A stretch of 64,000 bases of DNA, taken from positions 1-64,000 of the forward strand of contig CAZAWR010000009.1 of the NCBI GenBank assembly GCA_964488865.1, written 5' to 3'. Source of the DNA: MWCO01 sp964488865. GTDB lineage: Bacteria > Myxococcota_A > Polyangia > Polyangiales > Polyangiaceae. The notes beneath the pieces were generated by a model. The model ran no database searches and was not told the DNA's origin. It worked only from the letters and a program-made list of their open reading frames with translations. The translations under genes were made by a program, and so were the position numbers. Of the stretch, positions 10,882 to 19,321 are shown piece after piece; position 1 is the first letter of the stretch; every line of letters begins with the position of its first letter.

Positions 10882-11096
10882 AGCAGGACACCTGACCGCC
10901 GGGTGGACATCTGTCCGCTCTCGAGGCCGGGCAGGCCACCTCGACAACTTCCGTGGAAGGGCGGGTCCGGGACACAAACGGTCCGAAGAAAGCAGGCACA
11001 TCGCACGGATCATCGATTTGGGGTTGCGCTCGCCGGCAGTGAGCACGCATCTTGCTCCACCGTAGGTTCGAACGGACACCGGCCACGGAGGCGAGC

Positions 11097-11933
11097 ATGC
11101 AGCGATCGATGGCACCGAACGAATGGCGAAGGCGCGAGGGGCGCCGTGGGCTCGTCGGCGTCCTGGGCGGGCTCGTCGTTGGAACGATGGTATCCGTGGC
11201 GTGGGCTCAGCCGGCCGGGTCGGAGCCAGCCCCGGACCCCCTGCCCGAGGGGGATACGGCGACCTACCCCGAGCTACCCACGCCAGCGGAGGTGGCTGCG
11301 TCGCCTTCCGCACCTCCGGCCTCCACGGGTAGTGCAACCCCTCCCGCTCCGGTGCGAGCGGTGCCCTCGGCCCCGCCGGCCCCCGAACCGGAGACGGACA
11401 CGCCGCCCGAAACGCTTTTCGGCGGCGACCAAGACGTCGTGCTGGGCGGGTTTGGCGGCTTGAACGTGCGGTATACGCGGGTGCTCGGGGCGGACAGTGT
11501 ATGGGTGGGAGGCGAGGGAGCCTTGCTGCTCAACCACGCATTCTCGGTGGGAGCCGGGGGAGGCGGCATCGGCAACGAGATCAACCCCACGGGCAAGACC
11601 CGGCTGGACTTCGGCTACGGTGGGCTCATCGTGCGATACCACTTCTTCTCGAGCGAGGTGGTCAACTTCGCGGTAGGCGGGCTCGTGGGCGGAGGAGCGA
11701 TTGCCGTTCACGACCGCCACGACAACCCCGACGACATCGACTGGGAGAAGATAGGGGAAACAGTCTTCGTGTTCGAGCCCGAGTTGGGTCTCTATCTCAA
11801 CATGACCCGGTGGATGCGCGTGGGGATCACGGGCGGGTATCGCTTCGTGTCGGGCGTGGACAAGAACGACTTGTCGGAGACCGACGTGCGGGGCGCGGCC
11901 GGCGGTGGCTCCGTGCAATTCGGCTGGTTCTAG
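11097..11933 (+). CDS. Predicted outer-membrane beta-barrel protein
   Basis: 278 aa. An N-terminal basic stretch and hydrophobic core ending VAWAQ give a cleavable signal peptide near residue 40. A Pro/Ala/Glu-rich spacer runs to about residue 105. The remaining 170 residues alternate polar and hydrophobic residues in short strands with many Gly and aromatic residues (FGGLNVRYTRVLG, FGYGGLIVRYHFF) and finish in aromatic VQFGWF. A final aromatic residue is the usual outer-membrane assembly signal. GGAGG lies 6 bp before the ATG at 11097. The gene faces a phosphodiester glycosidase gene, with a strong hairpin between them. Substrate or porin activity is not known. Confidence 0.75.
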   Translation: MQRSMAPNEWRRREGRRGLVGVLGGLVVGTMVSVAWAQPAGSEPAPDPLPEGDTATYPELPTPAEVAASPSAPPASTGSATPPAPVRAVPSAPPAPEPETDTPPETLFGGDQDVVLGGFGGLNVRYTRVLGADSVWVGGEGALLLNHAFSVGAGGGGIGNEINPTGKTRLDFGYGGLIVRYHFFSSEVVNFAVGGLVGGGAIAVHDRHDNPDDIDWEKIGETVFVFEPELGLYLNMTRWMRVGITGGYRFVSGVDKNDLSETDVRGAAGGGSVQFGWF

Positions 11934-11934
11934 A

Positions 11935-11965
11935 CCCAAATCAAGCACTCAGTGCTTGATTTGGG
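11935..11965. terminator. Bidirectional terminator hairpin
   Basis: A 31-bp near-perfect palindrome: CCCAAATCAAGCACT, one central C, then its exact reverse complement. It begins one base after the stop codon of the upstream plus-strand gene and ends 30 bp before the stop of the convergent minus-strand gene, so it can end both transcripts. Each arm's outer end supplies a run of A or T next to the G/C pairs. Confidence 0.8.
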
Positions 11966-11995
11966 ACTAGCCCTCTGTGGCTTTGGGATTACCTC

Positions 11996-13216
11996 TCAGC
12001 GTGCTCCCCCGCGGCGGCGAATCCGCCAACCGGCGATGGCCGTGAGCCATAGTCCCACCCACGCGGAGGGGCCCGGAGAGGAGCGGGGTGCACTGCACGC
12101 GCAGCCCGATGCCGCCTCGCTACCAGACCACGAAGGACCTCCCGTACCGGCTCCATCGGCCGAAGACGCATCCCCGCCAGCGGACCCGCCGGCTCCCCCC
12201 GCGGCCTCCGCCTCTACGTTAGAATCCAACGGCACCGGCGAATCCCCCAACCCATCCATGGAGACATCGTCGGCTGTGTCGGCGGTCGCGTCCGGGCCTG
12301 CGTCAGGACCTGCCTCCGGGCCCGGCTCGGGTCCGGCGTCCGGAACGGGCGGGTTCGGATCGATTCGCACACCGAAGTGGCAGCACACCCCACGCTCTTG
12401 CCCGTCGGACGTGCGGTTCACGACCCCTTCGGGCCGACCTGGATAGGGCGTTTGCCCCTCGATGAACATCGTGCTGGACCCGCCCCCATCCAGATTGACG
12501 GCTTGATAGCATCCCAGGGACTTCAAGAAGTTGGCGAGGGTAATGCCCCGCATGCCCACACGTACCCCGGCCTCCCGCCCGTCCACCACCGCGAGGATCA
12601 GCGTGTGCTGGTCTTCGTGCAAGCACATCGCCGTACGTGGCTGCGCCGTCGCCATGTGGTCGGGGTAGGCGCTGGCTTCGATCTCGGCCTGGGGCACCAC
12701 CCCGCCCGCGCGCACGAGCGTGGGCATCCCAGTGCAAACCTCGTGAGCGCCCGCAGGCGCGGGACCGTTGGGGATGCCCCAGGTGTCCGGAAAGCTCACG
12801 CTGTTGCCCGGGCCGACAGCGATGCTATGCGCGCAACTTCCCTGCTCGGCCCCCTGGTAAGCGTCGGTGAACAGCTCGCCATCGCCCATGGCCATCCCGC
12901 AAGGAACGGCCCCGGACGCGTAGAAGTTGGTGTTGATGGCGACGGCGGCACCCGCGGAGGCGGCGAACTGGGAGACGACCGTACCGCGCTGGCTGGGTTT
13001 GGTCGCGATGAAGGACACCGACGGGTGCGACGTGTCCACGTAGGTGATGTAGATCTCCTGGGCGAAGGCCCCGGAACCGTAGTCCTGGAGGCCCGACCTG
13101 TGCTCGTAGGTGACGCCCGGAAACACCTCGGTCCCGGGCCATGCCATGGCCTCGAGCGGAAGGAGAACGGACGTCCCGATCACGAAGAGGGACAGTGCGA
13201 AGGAGCGGCGGCGCAT
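11996..13216 (-). CDS. Phosphodiester glycosidase family protein with MYXO-CTERM-like anchor
   Basis: 406 aa from the Met at 13216, which begins MRRRSFALSLF and gives a clean signal peptide ending AMAWP. Residues about 30-290 match the NAGPA-type phosphodiester glycosidase family: AVAINTNFY in the first half and the hallmark NLDGGGSSTMF near residue 260. Family members remove a sugar from a phosphodiester-linked substrate. After an Asp/Pro/Ala-rich linker the C-terminus reads SGCACS, a hydrophobic segment (WVGLWLTAIAGW) and RIRRR. This fits the MYXO-CTERM sorting signal used by Myxococcota for surface attachment. Four catalytic-domain Cys could form disulfides. The substrate is unknown. Confidence 0.85.
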   Translation of the reverse strand: MRRRSFALSLFVIGTSVLLPLEAMAWPGTEVFPGVTYEHRSGLQDYGSGAFAQEIYITYVDTSHPSVSFIATKPSQRGTVVSQFAASAGAAVAINTNFYASGAVPCGMAMGDGELFTDAYQGAEQGSCAHSIAVGPGNSVSFPDTWGIPNGPAPAGAHEVCTGMPTLVRAGGVVPQAEIEASAYPDHMATAQPRTAMCLHEDQHTLILAVVDGREAGVRVGMRGITLANFLKSLGCYQAVNLDGGGSSTMFIEGQTPYPGRPEGVVNRTSDGQERGVCCHFGVRIDPNPPVPDAGPEPGPEAGPDAGPDATADTADDVSMDGLGDSPVPLDSNVEAEAAGGAGGSAGGDASSADGAGTGGPSWSGSEAASGCACSAPRSSPGPSAWVGLWLTAIAGWRIRRRGGAR

Positions 13217-13318
13217 GGTGCGGAGTATCCCGCAAAGGGTAAGGGAACGCAACGCTGGCCCGGCGTCGACACAGTGGATGCAGACGACAGTCTCGTCAGG
13301 TTCTTGCGAAGCTTCAGC

Positions 13319-14188
13319 TCAGGGGACGGGGCCGAAGCTGCAGCCGTTGGACAGACCAGCGAGGAAGTAGCGGTGCAGGGCGAGGGCTTCGGGGCTCGAC
13401 GACACGACATCGAAGGCGACGTCGACGGTTCCGTTGGCGTCGCGCAGGGAGATGGCAACGCGCGGGGCGAGCTTGGAGTCTGCAGGAAGGGAGACCTTGC
13501 CATCGAGGGCTCGGGCGCGTTCCAGCAGCGTTTGGAGCACGGTCGCGTCCACCGGCCCGGACTCCGTCACCTTGGCTTCGGAAGGGGGGGCCGCATCGTG
13601 AGAGATCTCGACGCGACGGTTGGGGGGGAGTGCGTTGGCGGGCTGCAGGGGTGCGGGGGAGAGGTCCCAGCCATGGGCTTCCACGCGCAGCAGGTTCTCG
13701 GGGATACCGCGTTCCACGAGCCAAGCCCTGACGGTCTCTGCACGCGCACGGGACAGTTGGCGCGCAGCGTCGGCGCTGTCGGCCTCGTCCCGATCCGCGT
13801 GACCGTGCAGCACGACGGTGGGCTTGGCGCCCTTCTTCGAGCCCTCCTTCCAGACCTTGACGACGCGGTCGACTTCGGCTGCATAGGCGGTACGGTCGGC
13901 CTGGTCCTTGCGCTGTTCAAAGGCGAGCCCACCGATCTGGCGACGCCGAGCCTGAAAGCACCGGGAGGCGGCGGGGTCCAGGCGGACCTCGTCGACCAGC
14001 AGCTCCACGTGTCCGGCCTGCGTCATGCGGTAGTACAGGAACATCGGCTCGGGCGGTGGGGTAGCCTCCACCGGGGGGGGCGCTGACGCGACAGGGGGAG
14101 GGGGCACGGCGGGTGGAGGCTCGGGGGGGCTGCACGCGATCCCGTAGGCGGCGGCGGCGGTAGCGATAAGGGTCCAGCGGGGGTTCAC
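13319..14188 (-). CDS. OmpA-like peptidoglycan-associated lipoprotein
   Basis: 289 aa from a GTG start at 14188, which has GGAGGAGAG just upstream; the longer frame has a poor leader. The signal peptide ends AYGIAC, so Cys near residue 19 would be lipidated. A Pro-rich spacer follows. An OmpA-type domain lies at about residues 105-225, with VVLHGHADRDEADSADAARQ and ALPPNRRVEI. These are the family's peptidoglycan-binding features (a GHAD-type strand, an LSxxRA helix, an NRRVEI ending). The extra 70 C-terminal residues are unassigned. I infer an outer-membrane lipoprotein tethered to the cell wall. Confidence 0.85.
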   Translation of the reverse strand: MNPRWTLIATAAAAYGIACSPPEPPPAVPPPPVASAPPPVEATPPPEPMFLYYRMTQAGHVELLVDEVRLDPAASRCFQARRRQIGGLAFEQRKDQADRTAYAAEVDRVVKVWKEGSKKGAKPTVVLHGHADRDEADSADAARQLSRARAETVRAWLVERGIPENLLRVEAHGWDLSPAPLQPANALPPNRRVEISHDAAPPSEAKVTESGPVDATVLQTLLERARALDGKVSLPADSKLAPRVAISLRDANGTVDVAFDVVSSSPEALALHRYFLAGLSNGCSFGPVP

Positions 14189-14448
14189 GGTCTCTCCTCC
14201 TTCGAGTCCTTCAGTCGGCCAGCGAAGCGTCCCACATAGGCGTCGATCTAGGCAAATTCTCCTTGCCAATCTCCGACGCCGGACCCACGCCCGGACTCAC
14301 GCGGAGGCCCTTTCTGTGCCTCTGGACCTGGGCTGCCACGGGACCCTTGCGAACGGTGCGGTATCGGAGTAATTTTCGCCCATTCTTGTGCCCGGCACGT
14401 CGCTTGCTCGTACGCTCAGCAACCATCGGCTCCCGAGGAACCAGATCC

Positions 14449-16647
14449 ATGCCAACCCCCACTATTCTTCGTTACTTCGGGCACATCGCGCTTCCTCTCG
14501 TTCTGGCCACCGGCGCCTACACTGTGATCGGATGTGGCTCAGGTGAGACATCGAAGGCCCCAGGTACGGACATCTCCATCGACCCGGCGGGTGGCCCCGG
14601 GGGCAAAGCGGACGGCACCGTGCCGGTCGTTCCCGACGGGGCGGTCGCGGTGCTGGAGATCTACCCGCTGGACATTTGGGCGCAGTACCTTCCCGCTGGC
14701 GACTTGAAGCTGGAGGTCTCGGGAGAGCGTGGCCCCTACACCACGACGGGCACCCCGATCCGGTACGTGCCGCTCACGGGGCCGGACACGCTGCACATCC
14801 GGCTGTCGGCGGACGACCATGAGCCACTGGACGTAACAGTGGAGTTCGATGGCGGAACGGACGCGGGCGCTTTCGCAGCGCGGTTCGCGGGCGACGTCGA
14901 CCGGCAGGGGTTCAGCGTAAGCCATCAACCCCTCCGATACGATGAGGACACGGTCCTGCCGACGCAGTCCCTGTACCTCGGATTGCGCCACAAGTGGTTC
15001 TCGTCGCAGGGACGTCCCGCGCGCCGCGGCAACGAGATTGACCTGCTCATGGACGGCGAGGAGGCCTGGGGCGACGTCTACGTGGATCTGGAGCGTGCCT
15101 CCGAGTCGGTGCTGATCTCGACGTGGTGGTGGGAGTCGGACTTCGAGCTGGTGCGTGACCCGGAGACGCACCATTTGCTGGACCCCGAGGTACGCCGAGG
15201 CAATACCATCCTAGGTATGCTGGAGCAGATACCTGCGCAGAAGCGCGTGCTCGTGGGGCAGTTCTGGGGTCAGGACAGCATTCTCTCCTGGATGACGTCG
15301 GACAAGGAGCTGCGGGCCCACGCCGAGGTTGCGAACGATGGTTTCGAATTCATGGGGATGGCGAACGAGACCCAGGGCAAGTTCTTCTTCGAGCCCTCCA
15401 TGTTCTCTTTCGGCAGCCGGGCCAGGGACTCTCACACGGGGCTCGCCGATCGCGCCATGCAGCAAGACGAGGACATCCCCTCCAACGTGCCCGGACGCCC
15501 GATCGACCTGACGAAGTGGCCTGTGGGCGTGGACATGGAACACGCCTCTTATCACCAGAAGTTCATGGTGATCGATCACGACGTGGCCTACGTGGGAGGT
15601 ATGAACTTCCGCCGCGTGGACTGGGACACGAGCGAGCACAAGATCTTCGACCACCGTCGCATGCTCTTCGACGCGGACCAGGAGAGCCGAGAAGCCGTGA
15701 TGAACCGAACGCAGGAGCCGGACACGGGGCCGCGCAAGGACTACATGGTACGCGTGCACGGGCCCGCCGCCCAGGACGTGGCCGACGTCTTCAAGAAGCG
15801 CTGGGACGTGCAGCTGGACAGGGGAGTCGAGTACGCCAGCAAGAGCACTCCTTTCGAAGTGAAGCGCGACATTGCCGCCCGCTCCGGCTCCCAGGTCCAG
15901 GTCACAGCCACCCTCCCGCAGCCCCTGTGGGAGCACGCCATCGCCGAGACCTGGATCAATGCGATCGGACAGGCCGAGCGATTCATCTACATCGAGGACC
16001 AGTACTTCCGTATGCCGATGATCAACGAGATCATCGCGAACCGCATGGAAGAGAAGAGCGACCTTCGCCTCGTGGTCATCACCAAGCCCGTCAGCGACTG
16101 GACCGACCCAGGCTGCGAGTGGACGTCGAAGTCCCACGACCTCTTCAAGTCCCGCTTCCCCTCCCGCTACATGATGCTCCAGCTCCGGGCCTTCGACTCG
16201 GTGGTGACCTGGGGAATCGACGAGACCGAGTCCCGCTTCGCCAACATGGACGTCCACTCGAAGATGCTCATTGTGGACGACACCTTCATGAGCGTCGGCT
16301 CCTGCAACAAGAACAACCGAGGGCTCGTCTACGAGGCTGAGCTGAACGTGGCCGTGGTGGACCGAGAATGGGTGCAGAAGGAGCGGCTCCGCATCCTCGC
16401 CAACATCCTGCCCCCGGGGACCGAGCCGGAGAGCGACGTGGAAGGCTGGTGGTCCCAGCTGGAGCAAGCGGCGGCCTACAACGATTCCGTGTACGCGCTC
16501 TGGGAGACGGCCGGGTTCGACATCAGCCTGGACGGCACGCCCCTGCCCGCGGAGTACAAGCCCCTCGGGTTCCTCTACTCGCTCGACTTCCTGCCCTCCT
16601 CCGAGTGCCTGATCGAAGGCGTCGGTCCGGACATGGTCACCCGGTAG
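14449..16647 (+). CDS. Phospholipase D-family lipoprotein
   Basis: 732 aa. The ATG at 14449 gives a signal peptide ending VIGCGSG, with the lipidated Cys near residue 25. Two HKD motifs of the PLD superfamily are intact: His369 (HQKFMVID) and His603 (HSKMLIVD), each with the following Gly-Gly/Ser loop (VGGMNF, VGSCNK). The two histidines form one active site that cleaves or transfers phosphodiester-linked head groups. Between them is a large insertion, and the first 200 residues include a possible beta-sandwich. At over 700 residues it is longer than cardiolipin synthases and nearer in size to eukaryotic-type or toxin-like PLDs. Export suggests an external lipid target, which is inference. 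Confidence 0.9.
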   Translation: MPTPTILRYFGHIALPLVLATGAYTVIGCGSGETSKAPGTDISIDPAGGPGGKADGTVPVVPDGAVAVLEIYPLDIWAQYLPAGDLKLEVSGERGPYTTTGTPIRYVPLTGPDTLHIRLSADDHEPLDVTVEFDGGTDAGAFAARFAGDVDRQGFSVSHQPLRYDEDTVLPTQSLYLGLRHKWFSSQGRPARRGNEIDLLMDGEEAWGDVYVDLERASESVLISTWWWESDFELVRDPETHHLLDPEVRRGNTILGMLEQIPAQKRVLVGQFWGQDSILSWMTSDKELRAHAEVANDGFEFMGMANETQGKFFFEPSMFSFGSRARDSHTGLADRAMQQDEDIPSNVPGRPIDLTKWPVGVDMEHASYHQKFMVIDHDVAYVGGMNFRRVDWDTSEHKIFDHRRMLFDADQESREAVMNRTQEPDTGPRKDYMVRVHGPAAQDVADVFKKRWDVQLDRGVEYASKSTPFEVKRDIAARSGSQVQVTATLPQPLWEHAIAETWINAIGQAERFIYIEDQYFRMPMINEIIANRMEEKSDLRLVVITKPVSDWTDPGCEWTSKSHDLFKSRFPSRYMMLQLRAFDSVVTWGIDETESRFANMDVHSKMLIVDDTFMSVGSCNKNNRGLVYEAELNVAVVDREWVQKERLRILANILPPGTEPESDVEGWWSQLEQAAAYNDSVYALWETAGFDISLDGTPLPAEYKPLGFLYSLDFLPSSECLIEGVGPDMVTR

Positions 16648-16687
16648 ATCCCTTCCCCCGTCCCGCCTCATCCCGTACACTCCCAGG

Positions 16688-16987
16688 ATGCCCCATCCGC
16701 GCGGCCCCCTGCCCCGTCGACGCGCTCCCTTGCTTCCCCTCTGGATGGCTTGTGCCCTGGCCTCAGCCTGCTCCTCCGAGGGGGACGCGGCGGTTCCCGT
16801 CGACGGGGGGCCAGGCATCCGATGCAGCGACGTTCGACGCTTCTTGGCCGGACCGGTGAATCACTTCCACCACGGGGCCTGGATGGCCGTGAGCCGGACG
16901 GTGCCGCTGCGTGTCCACGTGGCAACGGAGGACTTCGACGACACCTTGGGCCTTCGGTTGCGTTGGAGCGTGTTCGAGGTGCCGTGA
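16688..16987 (+). CDS. Small hypothetical lipoprotein
   Basis: 99 aa. A basic start (RRRAPLLPLW) and hydrophobic stretch end in ALASAC, a good lipobox with Cys near residue 28. The short mature part contains one more Cys and ends with an LRLRWSVFEV strand. No domain is recognised. It begins 40 bp after the phospholipase D gene in the same direction and could share its transcript; it precedes the hybrid kinase by 67 bp. Confidence 0.55.
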   Translation: MPHPRGPLPRRRAPLLPLWMACALASACSSEGDAAVPVDGGPGIRCSDVRRFLAGPVNHFHHGAWMAVSRTVPLRVHVATEDFDDTLGLRLRWSVFEVP

Positions 16988-17054
16988 CGCGGGAACGCCG
17001 TCCTGGTCGGAACGACGGCGTTCTGCTAGCGTGACTCCCATTCCGGAACCCTCG

Positions 17055-19220
17055 ATGGACCACGAACACCGGTCGGACCGACAGATCGCGGAGTCGCTGC
17101 TCTCCGGCGCACGCTCCCGTCTCGTCAACGTCTGCTACTACACGATGGTGGTCATGGGCTACCTCGTCATCCCGGTGTTCGTTCTGCGGGTGCAGACCAA
17201 CGGGTGGGGACTGTCGGCAACCATTCACGCCATCGTCGTCCCCATCGGGACCGTCCTGGCCTTCTTTCTTTCCAGGTTCTCGCTCCGCACGCGCGCAACA
17301 TTGCTGGTGGTGATCTCGCTCGTGTCAGCTCTAGGCGGCCTCATGACCTATGGCATCGTCGGGAGTGGCTTCTTCGGAATGGCCCTCATGGCCGTCGTCG
17401 TGGCCGCCATCACCCTCGGCCAGCGTTCGGGTATCCTCACGATGCTCGCCGGTGTCGGCGCCTTCCTCGTCGTGATGGCGGCGGTGATGACGCGCGCCCA
17501 CGCCCTGGCGCCCAACCTCGCAGGCTACGCCATGTCCCCCACCGGCTGGGTCGTCGCCATCGTCGGGTTCGTGCTCTTCTCCTTGCTGCTCATCATCGGC
17601 ATCCAGGCCATGCACAACGTGCTTGGCGAGGTCATCGACGCGAAGGTACGAGCATCCCGCGCGGTGGAGCAGAAGAGCGTGTTTCTCGAGTCGATCCTCG
17701 AGTCCACGCACGCGTTGCTGCTGGTGCTCAACCCGCGGTTGGAGGTCACGCGAGTCAACCGAGCGTGCCTCGGTCTGATCCATCGCCCCGAGGGGCACCT
17801 GCTCGGCAAACCGTTTGCGGAAACGCTCTTCCTGACGAATCGCCAGCCGGGGGTGCGCCAGAGCTTCACCGAGGGCAGCCCCGCGGGTGAGGACACGTGG
17901 CACACGGGGGACGATCGCGAGGTCGTGGTGGCGTGGAACGCCAGCGCGGTGCGGGCCGAAGGCGAGGGCGAGGCACAGTACTGGATCGTCAGCGGCATGG
18001 ACGTGACGGCGGAACGGCAGCTTCAACGCGAGCTTCAGCAGGGGGACAAGATGCGATCCATCGGCCAGCTGGCCGGTGGCATCGCTCACGACTTCAACAA
18101 CATGCTGACGGCGATCCTCGGGTCGGCAGAGATGATCGGGCGCCAGCAGGGCCCGATCGGCCCTTCGCCCCACGTGCACACGATTCTGGCCTCTTGTCGC
18201 AAAGCCTCCGACCTCACGCGGCAACTGTTGAGCTTCTCGCGGGTGGAAGGCGGGCCCCTGCAGACGCTCGATCTGCACGGGGCGGTCCGGGACGCTCTGC
18301 AGCTGTTTGCCGCTTCCACGCGGGAGGGTCTCAATCTGCGCACGGAGCTGGCGAACGAGCCGCTGTTCATCGAGGGCGAGCCGACCCACATCGTCAATGC
18401 CATCCTCAACCTCGTGCTCAACGCCCGGGACGCCATCGAGCGGGGGGGCACCATCACGGTGCGCACCTTCCGACGCGACGTCGACGGTCGCGGATCCTTG
18501 GGGATGCTCAAGGAGCTGAAGCCGGGGCCCTATGCGGAGGTTGTAGTCGCCGACGACGGCGTGGGGATTTCGCCCGAGAACCTGGGCAGGATGTTCGAGC
18601 CGTTCTTCACGACGAAGGAACGTGGCAAGGGCACAGGACTCGGGCTTGCGTCGGTGTACGGGACGGTGCATCGGCACCATGGCGCGATTCGGGTCTTCAG
18701 CGAGCCGGGTGTCGGGACCAGCTTCCACATGTTCCTTCCGTGCGTGGAAGGGTCCCCCGCGGTGGTGGCCCCGGACCCCGTCCGTCCCATCCCCCCCTTG
18801 TCCGTAGTCCTCATCGAGGACGACGCGTCGATCCGCAGTACGACGCAGGAGATGCTCGCGGACTTCGGGCACCGTGTGGCGACGGCATCGAACGGGCAGG
18901 ATGGCCTCGAAGTGCTTGCGCGGCAGAGCGGGGAGGTAAACGTCGTGATCCTGGACTGGGTGATGCCGGTGCTGGGAGGGCGCGAGACGCTGGAGGGGAT
19001 ACGGAGCGCGTACCCGACGTTGCCGGTGATTGTAAGCTCGGGGTTCGCGCCGGGCCACGAGGCGCTCCGTCCCCACCTCGACGAGAAGCTCCTGTTCTTT
19101 CTGCAGAAGCCCTACCGAGCCGAGGAGCTACTGGCACTCATCGGGCGAATTCACGGACAGCGTCTGGGGTCGCGGACGGCAGGGTCTGAACAGGACGTTG
19201 CCGATGCCCTATCGCCGTGA
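17055..19220 (+). CDS. Membrane hybrid sensor histidine kinase / response regulator
   Basis: 721 aa from the ATG at 17055. Residues about 25-195 contain some six hydrophobic helices, giving an integral-membrane input domain. A PAS-like domain follows (about 205-330, FLESILESTHALLLVLNP). The HisKA box carries the phosphorylated His345 in GGIAHDFNNML. The ATPase domain has the N, G1 and G2 boxes (NLVLNARDAI, ADDGVGIS, GKGTGLGLASVYG). A receiver domain closes the protein with the acceptor Asp634 (VVILDWVMP). The arrangement implies a phosphorelay to a separate partner; no response regulator or phosphotransfer gene is adjacent. The signal sensed is not evident. The GGIAHDFNN style is common in delta-proteobacterial kinases. 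Confidence 0.93.
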   Translation: MDHEHRSDRQIAESLLSGARSRLVNVCYYTMVVMGYLVIPVFVLRVQTNGWGLSATIHAIVVPIGTVLAFFLSRFSLRTRATLLVVISLVSALGGLMTYGIVGSGFFGMALMAVVVAAITLGQRSGILTMLAGVGAFLVVMAAVMTRAHALAPNLAGYAMSPTGWVVAIVGFVLFSLLLIIGIQAMHNVLGEVIDAKVRASRAVEQKSVFLESILESTHALLLVLNPRLEVTRVNRACLGLIHRPEGHLLGKPFAETLFLTNRQPGVRQSFTEGSPAGEDTWHTGDDREVVVAWNASAVRAEGEGEAQYWIVSGMDVTAERQLQRELQQGDKMRSIGQLAGGIAHDFNNMLTAILGSAEMIGRQQGPIGPSPHVHTILASCRKASDLTRQLLSFSRVEGGPLQTLDLHGAVRDALQLFAASTREGLNLRTELANEPLFIEGEPTHIVNAILNLVLNARDAIERGGTITVRTFRRDVDGRGSLGMLKELKPGPYAEVVVADDGVGISPENLGRMFEPFFTTKERGKGTGLGLASVYGTVHRHHGAIRVFSEPGVGTSFHMFLPCVEGSPAVVAPDPVRPIPPLSVVLIEDDASIRSTTQEMLADFGHRVATASNGQDGLEVLARQSGEVNVVILDWVMPVLGGRETLEGIRSAYPTLPVIVSSGFAPGHEALRPHLDEKLLFFLQKPYRAEELLALIGRIHGQRLGSRTAGSEQDVADALSP

Positions 19221-19321
19221 GAAGCTGCTGCAGCTGGCGGGATAGTGAGGGGAGGCGCGGCGCGTACAGGTGAGACCAGCGCGCACCGCTCGAGGGGTCA
19301 GTTGTCCACGCGGACGAGGGT

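Noticed and set aside
12377..14086. Plus-strand frame across the glycosidase and OmpA genes
   Set aside because: It spans two unrelated minus-strand genes and the gap between them, so it cannot be a real protein.
15211..16818. Long minus-strand frame opposite the phospholipase D gene
   Set aside because: Composition is His/Val/Gly-rich with no recognisable family; the sense strand has both HKD motifs.
17331..19076. Minus-strand frame opposite the hybrid kinase
   Set aside because: Arg/His-rich antisense translation; the kinase motifs fix the sense strand.
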